Positions 26,539-34,820 of a stretch of DNA of 64,000 nucleotides are shown in pieces. The position numbers and the translations under genes are program-made. The notes beneath the pieces are model-generated. The model worked only from the letters and a program-made list of their open reading frames with translations, was not told the DNA's origin and ran no database searches. Origin of the DNA: Cardiobacteriaceae bacterium (lineage in GTDB: Bacteria; Pseudomonadota; Gammaproteobacteria; Cardiobacteriales; Cardiobacteriaceae); contig JAUMXB010000003.1 of assembly GCA_030529365.1 (NCBI GenBank), forward strand, positions 91,849-155,848. The letters run 5' to 3'. How positions within the stretch are numbered: the stretch's first letter is position 1; each line of letters begins with the position of its first letter.

Positions 26539-26681
26539 GGGGTTCGGCGAGGCTTTCCCCCAACCTTGTCCGCTTTTCTCTGCGGGTCAATGACAGGTTT
26601 GCACCCATCCTGCGCTGCCGCCTTGTTTGCGGCTGCTGCATGGGAAGCAGGCTTTGTCCGTTGCGCTAACGATCTGCCGGC

Positions 26682-27293
26682 TCAGGAAGAGTTGGCCGAG
26701 TTTTCCGGGGTTTCTTCAGGCCGGGAGGGTTCTCCCGCTGCGGGGGCATCGAAGAGTTCGCCGCGCACGCGCAGGGTGTCGATATCCTGTTGATCCAGCA
26801 GTTCTTCGGCGATTTGCGGGCGCAGTTCCGGGTCCTGCATTTTTTTTGCCCATTCGGCGAGGATGCCGTTGCGCAAATGGTTTTGCGATTCCACGAGTTC
26901 GCTGACAAGGCCGTAGCCGGAGGCGATGGAGGCGTGGCGGATGTCGTTGGTGAGCTGGGAGAGGATGGCGTTGTTTTCGATGATGGCGTTGATGTCGGTA
27001 ATCATCAGCGGCGTCTTGCCCTGGAAGAGGCGGGTGCCGTTCAGGAAGGCGAGCGTTTCGTACATCATGTCTGCGATGGCGAAGAAGCCTTCTTCGAGGA
27101 TCTGGGCGTGGCGTTTCCAGGCATCGTACTGGCGGAAGAGTTTGTCGTATTCGTCGCGGGTGTAATGGACGGGATCGGCGTCGGGGTGATGGTTTTCGCG
27201 GTAGGCGAGCGGGATGGGGGCATCGTCGAAAAGTTCGCTGCGGTCGGGCGTGTTGCCGGGGAACAGGGGGTTGAAGTCGTCGTCGTTGTGCAT
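26682..27293 (-). CDS. Hypothetical protein downstream of pqiABC
   Basis: I do not recognise the family. The 203-residue protein is acidic at the N-terminus and has no signal peptide or membrane segment. It has a helical middle (DEYDKLFRQYDAWKRHAQILEEGFFAIADMMYETLAFLNGTRLFQ) and ends in a Pro/Glu/Ser-rich tail (PAAGEPSRPEETPENSANSS) that looks disordered. The start is ATG at 27293, 17 bp after the pqiC stop, so it is probably the last gene of the pqi operon. A cytoplasmic accessory role is a guess from position only. Confidence 0.6.
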   Translation of the reverse strand: MHNDDDFNPLFPGNTPDRSELFDDAPIPLAYRENHHPDADPVHYTRDEYDKLFRQYDAWKRHAQILEEGFFAIADMMYETLAFLNGTRLFQGKTPLMITDINAIIENNAILSQLTNDIRHASIASGYGLVSELVESQNHLRNGILAEWAKKMQDPELRPQIAEELLDQQDIDTLRVRGELFDAPAAGEPSRPEETPENSANSS

Positions 27294-27310
27294 GGTGGTT
27301 CTCGGCGATA

Positions 27311-27880
27311 TCAGGGGTTCAGGCTGGTGGTGATGGCGGTACTGAGGTCGGTGAGGATTTGCCGGTAGGTGGCTACGATGCCTTGTGCGTCAAGACTTGG
27401 CAAGGGGTAGTCGCGATTGAGGCTGTGGCTGGGCGGGCTGGCTTCGCCGGGCGCGCTGATTTGCCATTTGCTGCGGAAGATGACGTTGCCGCTGCGGTAG
27501 TCGGCGATCATTTCTCCGATTTGCACGTCGATGAGGCGCTCGGGGCGCAGGTTGCTGGCAATGGGATAGACGTAGATCCTGTCGCTGCCGGTGCGCTGGG
27601 CCAGCGCTTCACCGAGGACGCGGCGCAGGTTTTCCGGGAATTTCTGCCCCCAGAGCTGGGTTTTGTCGATGATAGTTTCGCCGTTTGCGTTGCGGTAGAT
27701 GAGGTATTGCGCGGAGAGGTAGTCGGGCAGCGCGGTTTCGCGCAGGGCGTATTGGCGCGTGGCGGGGGCGTGGAAAGAAGGGTTCTTGTCGAGCGCTGGG
27801 GTATCGACGATGTGGTAGCGCGTGGGGGCACCGCAGGCGGCGAGCAACAGGGCAAGCAGGGGGAGGGCAAGGCGCGGCAT
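27311..27880 (-). CDS. pqiC: PqiC-type outer-membrane lipoprotein (ABC-transport auxiliary)
   Basis: PqiC anchors the periplasm-spanning PqiB tube at the outer membrane in the Pqi lipid-transport system. The 189-residue product has a lipoprotein signal (LALPLLALLLAAC, lipidated Cys at residue 16). The DUF330-like body includes RYHIVDTPAL, LPDYLSAQYLIYR and the late DVQIGEMIADYRSGNVIFRSKW. It starts 2 bp after the pqiB stop. Assignment rests on both sequence and the pqiA-pqiB-pqiC order. Confidence 0.85.
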   Translation of the reverse strand: MPRLALPLLALLLAACGAPTRYHIVDTPALDKNPSFHAPATRQYALRETALPDYLSAQYLIYRNANGETIIDKTQLWGQKFPENLRRVLGEALAQRTGSDRIYVYPIASNLRPERLIDVQIGEMIADYRSGNVIFRSKWQISAPGEASPPSHSLNRDYPLPSLDAQGIVATYRQILTDLSTAITTSLNP

Positions 27881-27882
27881 GG

Positions 27883-29565
27883 TTATTCTCCGAAGACCAG
27901 CGAGTTGGGTTTGTGGTCGAGTTTTTTGAAGAGGACGTCAATGGCGTTGGCGGCGGCGCTCATGTCCTTGAGGGTTTCGCGCAGCGTCCAGTAGAGCGGC
28001 GAGTCGGGGCCGATGCCGTGCAGGGTTTCTTCGAGCTGTTTGGCAAGGGCGGCGATTTGGCGATCGAGGTTGGCGAGCGTTTTGCCCACGCCGTTGCCGG
28101 CGCTTTCCACGGATTTCATGGTGCGGCCGAATTGCACGACGCTGTCGTTCAGGGATTTGCCGAGCGCCTGGGTATCTTTGGCGGAGAGGAGGCGGTCGGC
28201 AGCGGCAGCGGCGGATGCGGCGCTGTCCAGGGTGGCGCCGGCTTTGTCGGCAAGGCTGTCGATCGGCAGCTTGCGAACTTTGTCAACGATTTCGGTGACG
28301 CCGTCGGTGATACGGGTGATGCCGGTGCTGCGCGAGGGCATGACGGCATAAGCGCTGTACGGGTCTTCGCCGAAGCGCTTGATGTCGTCGGGATATACGC
28401 TGAGCTTGATGTATTTGTCGCCGGTGATGAGGCTGTCGGTTTCCATCGAGGCTTGCAGGCCTTTGCCGACCAGCGCGGCGATGATGTCTTCCTTGTCGCT
28501 CCGGCCGTTCAGGCGTTCGATGCGGTCGGGCTCGACTTCGATGAGAACGGGGATGGCGGCCTTGTTGCTGGTTTCGTCGTAGAGGAGGCGGATGTCGATG
28601 ACCTGGCCGATGTCGATGCCGTTGAAGGCGACGGGGGCACCAACACGCAGGCCGCGTACGGAGTCTTCGAAATAGACGACGTAATACTGCTTGCTGCCGC
28701 TCGGAACTTGCGTGGTGGCGCGTTCGGAGTCGTACAGGGTGAAGACGGCGTTGTCTTCCACCGGCCGGATATTGGGATTGAGCGAGGTGGGCGTGCTGAA
28801 GGTGATGCCGCCAAGCAGCAGGGATTCCAGCGACTGCATTTGCAGCTCCGCGCCGCTGGCGCCGAGGGAGAAATTGAAGCCGCTGACGTTCCAGAATTTG
28901 GTGTTGCTGTTGATGAGCTGGTGGTAGGGGGCGATGATGTAGGTAGAGAGTTCGATGCGGTCGTCGTGGTCGTTGTACCAGACCTGGTCAACGCTGCCGA
29001 CCTTGATGCCGCGGTAGTAGATGGAGGTGCCCTGGTGGACGCCGGCGGCGCTGTCGGTGATGAGGCGGATGCGCAGCCCTTTTTCACTGGGCGGGATGAA
29101 GGGGGTTTCTTCCGCGCCGGTGAATTTGGTGCGATGTTCCGGGCTGCTGCCAGGGGCAACGGCGATGTAGCTGCCAGAAATCAGGGTGCCGAGGCCGGAG
29201 ACGCCGGTCGCCGATATTTCCGGCTTGACCACCCAGAACACGGAATCTTCGCGCAGCAGCGGATTGGCGCTGCGCACCATTTGCGCGGTGACGATGATGT
29301 GGGTGAGATCGTCCGCGAGATGGACGTCGGTCACGGTGCCGACATCGACTTCCTTGTAGCGCACCTTGGTTTTGCCGGCTTGCAGGCCTTCTGCGGTGCG
29401 GAAGGTGAGCTGGATGCGTTCGCCGGTGTCGTTCAGGCGCTGGTAGGCGAGATAGAGGCCGATGGCCAGCGCCAGCAGCGGCAGAAGCCAGAGCAGGCCG
29501 TAGCCGTTTTTGTGGCTTCTTTCATTCAGTTCCGGGGTGGGCAGGTCTTGCGGTAGTTGTCCCAT
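27883..29565 (-). CDS. pqiB: PqiB multi-MCE lipid transport protein
   Basis: PqiB forms stacked MCE rings and a needle that spans the periplasm to move lipids. The 560-residue protein (E. coli 546) has one N-terminal membrane anchor (residues ~22-42). Three MCE domains begin near QLTFRTAEGLQAGKTKVRYKEVDVG, LITDSAAGVHQGTSIYYRGIKVG and YFEDSVRGLRVGAPVAFNGIDIG. A long helical C-terminal region (residues ~440-555) follows that would build the needle. The ATG at 29565 lies 40 nt inside the preceding pqiA gene. Confidence 0.92.
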   Translation of the reverse strand: MGQLPQDLPTPELNERSHKNGYGLLWLLPLLALAIGLYLAYQRLNDTGERIQLTFRTAEGLQAGKTKVRYKEVDVGTVTDVHLADDLTHIIVTAQMVRSANPLLREDSVFWVVKPEISATGVSGLGTLISGSYIAVAPGSSPEHRTKFTGAEETPFIPPSEKGLRIRLITDSAAGVHQGTSIYYRGIKVGSVDQVWYNDHDDRIELSTYIIAPYHQLINSNTKFWNVSGFNFSLGASGAELQMQSLESLLLGGITFSTPTSLNPNIRPVEDNAVFTLYDSERATTQVPSGSKQYYVVYFEDSVRGLRVGAPVAFNGIDIGQVIDIRLLYDETSNKAAIPVLIEVEPDRIERLNGRSDKEDIIAALVGKGLQASMETDSLITGDKYIKLSVYPDDIKRFGEDPYSAYAVMPSRSTGITRITDGVTEIVDKVRKLPIDSLADKAGATLDSAASAAAAADRLLSAKDTQALGKSLNDSVVQFGRTMKSVESAGNGVGKTLANLDRQIAALAKQLEETLHGIGPDSPLYWTLRETLKDMSAAANAIDVLFKKLDHKPNSLVFGE

Positions 29566-30155
29566 AAACGGCGGATATCAAAGGTTTCAGTGGCGAACAT
29601 GGTAAAAACGACAACGCCGGCGAAGGCAAATATGCCCACGCCGGGCGAAATCTGCGCCAGTCTACCATGAATGAGGGCGCCCAGCAGGGCGACGACGAAG
29701 ACGTCGATCATCGACCAGCGCCCGACAAAATGGATGAACTGGTAGAGGCGCGTTTGCAGGACTGGCGGTTTGCGCGGATAGGGATGCAGCAGCAGATAGA
29801 GCAGCACGGCAATCTTGAAGAGCGGAGTGGCAATGCTCGCGATAAAGATGATGGCGGCGATGACGTAGGAACCATGATGCCAGAGGAGGATGATGCTGCT
29901 GATGATGGTGTCGCTTTGCGGGGGCGTGCCGAGGAATTGCGTGTCGCTGATTGGCAGCATGTTGGCCGGGAAAAAGAGGACGATGGCGGTGATGAGGTAC
30001 ATCCAGGTGCGGTACTGGCTATCCGGCTTGCGGCTGTGCAGGTGGGCATGGCAGTGCGGGCAGCGCTTGCCGGGCTGGTTGACCACCGAACCGCATTCGA
30101 GGCAGCTGACGAAAGCGTGGTCGCGGCTGGTGGGGAGAGGGTTATTCGGGGTCAT
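29526..30155 (-). CDS. pqiA: PqiA-type membrane protein, second half-gene
   Basis: The 209-residue protein matches one PqiA domain: an N-terminal zinc ribbon (CLECGSVV, CPHCHAHLH) and four hydrophobic segments with the block LFFPANMLPISDTQFLG and FVGRWSMIDVFVVALLGALI. E. coli PqiA is one ~417-residue protein with two such domains; here the second domain is a separate gene. The ATG at 30155 lies within the end of the first half-gene (14-nt overlap), which keeps the two products coupled. Confidence 0.88.
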   Translation of the reverse strand: MTPNNPLPTSRDHAFVSCLECGSVVNQPGKRCPHCHAHLHSRKPDSQYRTWMYLITAIVLFFPANMLPISDTQFLGTPPQSDTIISSIILLWHHGSYVIAAIIFIASIATPLFKIAVLLYLLLHPYPRKPPVLQTRLYQFIHFVGRWSMIDVFVVALLGALIHGRLAQISPGVGIFAFAGVVVFTMFATETFDIRRLWDNYRKTCPPRN

Positions 30156-30753
30156 GCTCGTAGGCGGTGAAGATGGCGTCATCGAGGAAGAAGTAGCTGT
30201 TGACGAGTATGGAGCAGATCATCAGCGCACAGAAGGCCCAGAAGCCGCTTTCGAAGCGGATTTCCGCCATGGTGAGGATTTTGACCATGGTGACGATGAC
30301 GCCGACGAGATAGACCTCGAGCATGTTCCAGGGCGACATCCACGCCATCCAGTGCAGGAAGCGGCGGGTGATGAAATTGAGGAAGCGCAGGCGGAAGCTG
30401 ATGATGACCCAGAGCACGGCAAGCAGATACCACAGCGGCATGATGATGATGACCACGAGCACGAGCACGCCGAGGACGGGCAGATCATTGGCAAACAGGG
30501 TCTTGATGCTGGAAAAGACGGAGATGGTATTGATTTCCCCTTGCAGGTTCATGGTGATGAAGGGGAAGTTGTTGGCGATGATGAAGAGGATGAAGGCGGT
30601 GAGCGCCAGCATGAAGGCGCGGCGGAAGTCGGCGACGCCGCTGTCGATCACGCTGCCGCAGCAGCGGCAGCGCAGTTTTTGCCCCTTGCGGATGGGAATG
30701 CGACGGTGCAGGGTATCGCAGTAAGGACAGGCGATGAGATCTTTGCGGATCAT
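30142..30753 (-). CDS. pqiA: PqiA-type membrane protein, first half-gene
   Basis: The 203-residue protein is the first PqiA domain: a zinc ribbon with CPYCDTLH and CRCCGSVI, then four hydrophobic segments with ILFIIANNFPFITMNLQG and LHWMAWMSPWNMLEVYLVGVIV. It opens a five-gene run (two pqiA halves, pqiB, pqiC, hypothetical). A strong hairpin just upstream (30764-30790) insulates it from the Bax-inhibitor gene, so the pqi promoter must lie very close to this start. Confidence 0.88.
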   Translation of the reverse strand: MIRKDLIACPYCDTLHRRIPIRKGQKLRCRCCGSVIDSGVADFRRAFMLALTAFILFIIANNFPFITMNLQGEINTISVFSSIKTLFANDLPVLGVLVLVVIIIMPLWYLLAVLWVIISFRLRFLNFITRRFLHWMAWMSPWNMLEVYLVGVIVTMVKILTMAEIRFESGFWAFCALMICSILVNSYFFLDDAIFTAYEHDPE

Positions 30754-30763
30754 GCGGATATAA

Positions 30764-30790
30764 AAATTGGCGGAATGAATCCGCCAATTT
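30764..30790 (-). terminator. Terminator of the Bax-inhibitor-1 gene
   Basis: A perfect 11-bp stem, AAATTGGCGGA (30764-30774) and TCCGCCAATTT (30780-30790), has a 5-nt loop and lies 22 bp after the stop of the leftward gene. A/T runs at both ends suggest it could work in both directions. Confidence 0.75.
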
Positions 30791-30811
30791 GCAGGTTTGC
30801 CGGTGCGGTTG

Positions 30812-31477
30812 TCAATCGTTGTTGAAGACGCCGAGCAGGTTCAAGAGGCTCACGAAGATGTTGAAGATGTTCATGAACAGGTTCAGCGTGGCGGTGATGT
30901 AGTTGGTTTCTTCGCCGTGGATGATGTTGGAAGTGTCGTAAAGGACATAGCCGGAGAAGATGAGCAGGAAAGCGGCGGAAACCACCACGCTCAGGGCGGG
31001 CATGCTGAAGAACATGGCGCCGAGGCCTGCCAGGAAGGCAACCAGTACGCCGACGAACAGGAAGCCGCCGAGGAAGGTGAAGTTCTTGCCGCTCATCAGC
31101 ACGTAGGCGGACAGGCCGAAGAAGATGATGGCGGAGCCGACCAATGCTTTAACCACGACGCTGCCCATGCCCAGGCTGACGTAAACGTTCAGGGCGTGGG
31201 AGATGTAGAAACCGAGCAGGCCGGTGAGGGCAAAGAGGAAGACGATGCCGAGGCCGCTGTTGCGGTTGGCCTGGATGGCGAAAGAAAGACCGAACATGCC
31301 GATGAGGGCGACAAACCAGGGAAGCTGCACGTTCAGGTGCATGCCGACATAGGCGCAGAGCGCGCTGAACAGCACGTTCATGCCGAGCAGGATGTAGGTT
31401 TGGCGCAGTACCTTGTTGCGGGCGAGGATGCTGTCGCCGGAAGCGGTCTGCACGGTTTGCATGTTGAAATCAGTCAC
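30812..31477 (-). CDS. Bax inhibitor-1 (YccA/YbhL) family membrane protein
   Basis: The 221-residue protein has seven hydrophobic segments typical of bacterial BI-1/TMBIM proteins. LGFYISHALNVY, SAYVLMSGKNFTFLGGFLFVG and the final SGYVLYDTSNIIHGEETNYITATLNLFMNIFNIFVSLL contain the conserved Asp near the C-terminus implicated in ion conduction. YccA modulates FtsH in E. coli; whether this one does is unknown. The start is GTG at 31477 with AGGAG six bases upstream. It is a single gene with its own terminator. Confidence 0.88.
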   Translation of the reverse strand: MTDFNMQTVQTASGDSILARNKVLRQTYILLGMNVLFSALCAYVGMHLNVQLPWFVALIGMFGLSFAIQANRNSGLGIVFLFALTGLLGFYISHALNVYVSLGMGSVVVKALVGSAIIFFGLSAYVLMSGKNFTFLGGFLFVGVLVAFLAGLGAMFFSMPALSVVVSAAFLLIFSGYVLYDTSNIIHGEETNYITATLNLFMNIFNIFVSLLNLLGVFNND

Positions 31478-31601
31478 AAAGGGCTCCTGTTAGTGTGTTG
31501 TAAACCAAAGGCGATTTTATGGAGTCGCAAGTGTTTTGTAAAGGCGGCGACGGGTGATATTTCTGCAAGGATCGGGAAATATCATGTTTTATATAACGAT
31601 T

Positions 31602-31686
31602 TAAAATAGTTGTTTTTTCTCATCAGCAAGCGCTTGTCATGAGAAATTTTATCACAACAAGCGCTTGTGAATGAGAAATTTTCTCG
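31602..31686 (+). repeat. A-B element, copy 13
   Basis: A boxes lie at 31628-31635 and 31659-31666, with the left tail TTAAAATAGTTGTTTTTTCTCA. It lies between the divergent Bax-inhibitor and dsbA genes. The 419-bp gap 31478-31896 otherwise holds about 170 bp of GC-rich sequence without a recognisable gene, ending in the dsbA promoter region. Confidence 0.88.
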
Positions 31687-31857
31687 TCATGCAAAAACAG
31701 TTGCCATATGCGCGCAGAATGGGGGACCGGCGCACGGAACCGGCAAAAGTGCGCATGGTGCGTTTGCCGCATGACCGGCAGGAAGGGCGGCATTGCAGCT
31801 CTGGCCGCAAGGGGAATTACATCCTCGTAAAAGCGCGAATTTGCCCTGCCGATTCTC

Positions 31858-31863
31858 TATAAT
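31858..31863 (+). promoter_or_regulatory. Probable -10 box of dsbA
   Basis: TATAAT lies 33 bp before the dsbA ATG. No good -35 is visible at the right distance (TTGCCC at 31841 is too close), so it may be weak or activated. Confidence 0.4.
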
Positions 31864-31896
31864 TGTCCGCTTCTCTCAACAATCAAGGAAAAATAC

Positions 31897-32595
31897 ATGA
31901 AAAAATTGCTGATGACCGCCGCTTTGGCTGCTTTATTGCCACTTTCCGCGCAGGCGCAGATGAAATATCTCGAAGGCCAGGATTACAACACTTTGCCCAA
32001 GGCGGTGGTAGCAGTGGAAAAGCCGACAGTCATCGAGTTTTTCTGGTTCGGCTGCCCGCACTGCTACACCCTGCATCCGGAATTTGAGCAGTGGATCAAC
32101 GAGAAAAAGCCGGAAGGCGTCACCATTGAGAAAATGCCCGCCATTCCCAGCGACAACTGGGCAACCGGCGCGCAGCTTTTTTATGCGGCCGAGCAGTTGG
32201 GGCTGGATATGGCAGCGTTTGAAAAAGCGGCATTCGATGCCTTTCACAAGGACAGGGACCGTGGCGTGATCATCGATCCCAAGAAAGCACAGGGTTTCCT
32301 CGTCAAGCATGGCGCGGATGCCGCTGCCGTGGAAAAGGCATGGAATTCTTTTGCCGTGAAGCAGAAAATGGAACGCGCGCGCCAGATTTTTGATGATTCC
32401 GGCGTGGACGGTGTGCCGGCTTTCCTCGTGAATGGCCGCTATGTGGCGGGCGTGGGCAAATCCTATGAGCGCACTTTCGATTTGCTGCAAACCCTGGCGC
32501 TGAACAAGCCTCATCAGGAAAACGGCGAAAAACCGGCGGAAGGCAAGGCAGAGGAAGCACCTGCCAAAGCGGAAGAGGCCGGCAAATCTTCCTGA
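31897..32595 (+). CDS. dsbA: Thiol:disulfide interchange protein DsbA
   Basis: DsbA oxidises cysteines of exported proteins, including pilus and surface proteins. The 232-residue precursor has a signal peptide ending near AQAQ. The thioredoxin active site CPHC is in FFWFGCPHCYTLHPEF, and the cis-Pro is in GVDGVPAFLVNGRYV. After the usual end there is an extra low-complexity tail (residues ~208-232, rich in Glu, Ala, Lys) absent from E. coli DsbA. AAGGA precedes the ATG and a strong terminator follows the stop. Confidence 0.93.
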   Translation: MKKLLMTAALAALLPLSAQAQMKYLEGQDYNTLPKAVVAVEKPTVIEFFWFGCPHCYTLHPEFEQWINEKKPEGVTIEKMPAIPSDNWATGAQLFYAAEQLGLDMAAFEKAAFDAFHKDRDRGVIIDPKKAQGFLVKHGADAAAVEKAWNSFAVKQKMERARQIFDDSGVDGVPAFLVNGRYVAGVGKSYERTFDLLQTLALNKPHQENGEKPAEGKAEEAPAKAEEAGKSS

Positions 32596-32611
32596 TTGCC
32601 GCCCGCACATC

Positions 32612-32646
32612 AAAAAGCCGCGAGGGGAAATCTTCGCGGCTTTTTT
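32612..32646 (+). terminator. Terminator of dsbA
   Basis: The stem AAAAAGCCGCGA (32612-32623) pairs with TCGCGGCTTTTT (from 32633) and ends in six Ts. It sits 17 bp after the dsbA stop. Confidence 0.85.
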
Positions 32647-32660
32647 GTGCGCGGTTTTCG

Positions 32661-32843
32661 TCAGGCGGCGATGTTGCGCCTCGCCGTCGTGCGCGTATTG
32701 GGGCGAATGCGGTAGGGCGGGGTGCTGGCGACGATATGGAGCGTGTCGGAGTGCTCGCCGGCGAAGGTGCGGTTGCCGATTTTTTCCGGCATAGCAATCT
32801 TGCCGGACAGAATGCCGTCCGGGTGATAGACCTGAATGATGTT
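32661..32843 (-). pseudogene. C-terminal remnant of an SMP-30/gluconolactonase gene
   Basis: Read on the minus strand from 32843 to a TGA at 32661-32663, 60 codons give VYHPDGILSGKIAMPEK, then NRTFAGEHSDTLHIVASTPP and YRIRP. This pattern is the last propeller blade of SMP-30/gluconolactonase family proteins (…G.I.G.I..P…N..F.G….L.I.A…..YRI). There is no start codon, and an in-frame TAA lies immediately upstream, next to a degraded A-B element. The gene has therefore lost its first ~80%. Its end converges with the dsbA terminator. Confidence 0.6.
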
Positions 32844-32868
32844 TTAAATGGGGTGTTTTTGGTTATTT

Positions 32869-32938
32869 TTATCGTAAAAAATACTGAAAATAAATTCTTT
32901 TTATCGTGACAGGCGCTTCATGATGGGAAAATTTCCCA
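32869..32938. repeat. A-B element, copy 14 (degenerate)
   Basis: A mutated A box (AGGCGCTT, 32911-32918) is flanked by TTTTTATCGTGAC on the left and TGATGGGAAAATTTCCCA on the right, with an AT-rich stretch before. It marks the boundary of the truncated SMP-30 fragment. Confidence 0.6.
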
Positions 32939-32945
32939 AAAAACA

Positions 32946-32974
32946 AAAAGCCCGCAGGGGTTCTGCGGGCTTTT
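32946..32974 (-). terminator. Terminator of the msrAB fusion gene
   Basis: AAAAGCCCGCAG (32947-32958) pairs with CTGCGGGCTTTT (32963-32974) around a short loop. In the leftward direction it is followed by TTTTTGTTT. It lies 17 bp after the stop of the fusion gene. Confidence 0.85.
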
Positions 32975-32990
32975 GTCTTGCGGGGCGGGA

Positions 32991-34589
32991 TTACTGGCCG
33001 TTCAGTACCGCGTTTTTCAGGTCGCCGTAGCCTTCCTTGTCCATGTCGGCAAGGGGGATGAAGCGCAGGGAAGCGCCGTTGATGCAGTAGCGCAGGCCGC
33101 CCTTGTCGCGCGGGCCGTCGGGAAAGACGTGGCCCAGGTGCGAGTCGGCGACGCGGCTTCTCACTTCCACGCGGCGCATGTTGTAGGAGTTGTCTTCATG
33201 CTCGGTGATGACTTCTTGCACGATGGGGCGGGTGAAGCTCGGCCAGCCGCAGCCGGAGTTGTATTTGTCGGCAGAGCTGAAGAGCGGTTCGCCGCTGACG
33301 ATGTCGACATAGATGCCGGGCTCGAAGAGATGGTCGTATTCGTGGGTGAAGGCGCGCTCGGTGCCGCTTTGCTGGGTGACGTTGTACTGCATGGCGGACA
33401 GGCGCGATTTGATGGTGGCGGCATCGGGTTTGTGGTAGCGCGCGGGATCGAGGCTGTTGCCGCTGGCGGCAGGGGCTGCGGTTTGCGGCGCGCCTTTGTT
33501 GTCCGCCTTGGCTTTTTCTTCGGCTGACAGGGGTTTGTTGGCGAGCGCTACATCGATATGGCAATAGCCGTTGGGGTTTTTGGTGAGGTAATCCTGGTGG
33601 TAGTCCTCAGCCATGAAGAACTGCCTGAGCGGTTCGTTTTCGACGACGACGGGCTTGCGGTATTGCTGGGCAAGGTCGGCAAGCGCCTGGGCGATGACGG
33701 GTTTTTCGGCGTCGTCGGTGTAGTAGATGCCGGTGCGGTATTGCGTGCCGCGGTCGTTGCCCTGTTTGTTGAGGCTGGTGGGGTCGATGACGCGGAAGTA
33801 GTACTGGAGGATTTCGCTCAGGGTGATTTGCTCGGGATCGTAATCGACGCGCACGGTTTCCGCGTGGCCGGTATTGCGACGCACGACGTCTTCATAGCTC
33901 GGGTTTTCGGTGTTGCCGTTGGCGTAGCCGGAGACGGCATCGAGCACGCCGGGGATGCGCTCGAAATAGGCTTCAACGCCCCAGAAGCATCCGCCTGCGA
34001 GATAAATGGTTTTTTGATTCATGCTTTTGGCCTTGTCTTTGGATTTTTTGTAGAAGGTTTTGTGCGCGGCGGCAAGATCCGCTTCGGGGTTGGCAATCAG
34101 CGCCAGCGCCTGTTCGCGCGAGAGGTCGCCCTTGACGATACGCGCGACGTCGCCTTTTTTGTCAAGCAGCACCCAGCTCGGGTAAACGCCAACGCCGAGG
34201 CGCGAGACCCATTCGCCGCCGTTGTCGATGAGCACGCTTGGTTTTTTCTCTTTGATGCCCTGGTACCACTGGCGGAATTCCGCGTCTTCCATTTCGCCGA
34301 GGGCGCCGGGCGAGGCAAGGGTCAGTACGTTGACGTGGGCAAAATCCTTGTCTTGTTGCCAGTCGGCGGCTTCGGGAAGACCAGCGAGACAGAGCGGGCA
34401 CCAGCTTGCCCACAGCTTGACCAGCGCGGGTTTCGCTTCGATGCGCGGGGATTGATGGGCGGGATCGGTGAGTTTTTCGAGATAGGCGTAGTTGTTGCCG
34501 GGCAGAACCTGGCCGCTGTTGCCGGAACCGGCGGCGAACGCAACTCCCAGTAGCAGGGCAGACAGGCCCAACCACAGTTTCTTTTGCAT
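32991..34589 (-). CDS. msrAB: Thioredoxin-MsrA-MsrB fusion, peptide methionine sulfoxide reductase
   Basis: This trifunctional exported enzyme reduces both S- and R-methionine sulfoxide. The 532 residues comprise a signal peptide (1-20) and a thioredoxin-like domain (~30-185) with CPLC in [16 protein letters not shown]. An MsrA domain (~195-350) carries the catalytic [11 protein letters not shown], and an MsrB domain (~385-525) has [11 protein letters not shown] and [12 protein letters not shown]. The layout and the CPLC motif match neisserial PilB/MsrAB. The N-terminal domain regenerates the Msr domains with electrons from an inner-membrane DsbD-type protein, not seen here. GAGG precedes the ATG. 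Confidence 0.94.
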   Translation of the reverse strand: MQKKLWLGLSALLLGVAFAAGSGNSGQVLPGNNYAYLEKLTDPAHQSPRIEAKPALVKLWASWCPLCLAGLPEAADWQQDKDFAHVNVLTLASPGALGEMEDAEFRQWYQGIKEKKPSVLIDNGGEWVSRLGVGVYPSWVLLDKKGDVARIVKGDLSREQALALIANPEADLAAAHKTFYKKSKDKAKSMNQKTIYLAGGCFWGVEAYFERIPGVLDAVSGYANGNTENPSYEDVVRRNTGHAETVRVDYDPEQITLSEILQYYFRVIDPTSLNKQGNDRGTQYRTGIYYTDDAEKPVIAQALADLAQQYRKPVVVENEPLRQFFMAEDYHQDYLTKNPNGYCHIDVALANKPLSAEEKAKADNKGAPQTAAPAASGNSLDPARYHKPDAATIKSRLSAMQYNVTQQSGTERAFTHEYDHLFEPGIYVDIVSGEPLFSSADKYNSGCGWPSFTRPIVQEVITEHEDNSYNMRRVEVRSRVADSHLGHVFPDGPRDKGGLRYCINGASLRFIPLADMDKEGYGDLKNAVLNGQ

Positions 34590-34734
34590 GTGAGTATCCT
34601 CGTTTTCGTGAATCTGCTGCTGGTTGCGCCGTCAGCGGGGCGTTATGGTATGACAAAAGCGCCTGCGGCGGGGAGATGAAAAGATTACCGCGTGATAAAG
34701 ATTCTTTTGTGGTTTGGTTTTCATTTTTTAATTA

Positions 34735-34820
34735 AAAATGGTTGTTTTTTACCATCATGAAGCGCTTATGGTGAGAAATTTTATCGGAATAAGCGTTTAT
34801 TGATGAGAAATTTTATCATG
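34735..34820 (+). repeat. A-B element, copy 15, overlapping a CDS end
   Basis: A boxes lie at 34760-34767 and, as AAGCGTTT, at 34791-34798, still 31 bp apart. The left tail is AAAAATGGTTGTTTTTTACC. The right B box and part of the second A box encode the last seven residues and stop codon of the efflux lipoprotein on the minus strand. Confidence 0.88.

Noticed and set aside
27913..29556. A 547-codon plus-strand frame opposite pqiB
   Set aside because: Antisense of a well-supported MCE protein, with shadow composition.
31663..31862. A short plus-strand open frame before dsbA starting in the repeat
   Set aside because: Its start lies inside an A-B element, its composition is not protein-like, and it runs into the dsbA -10 region.
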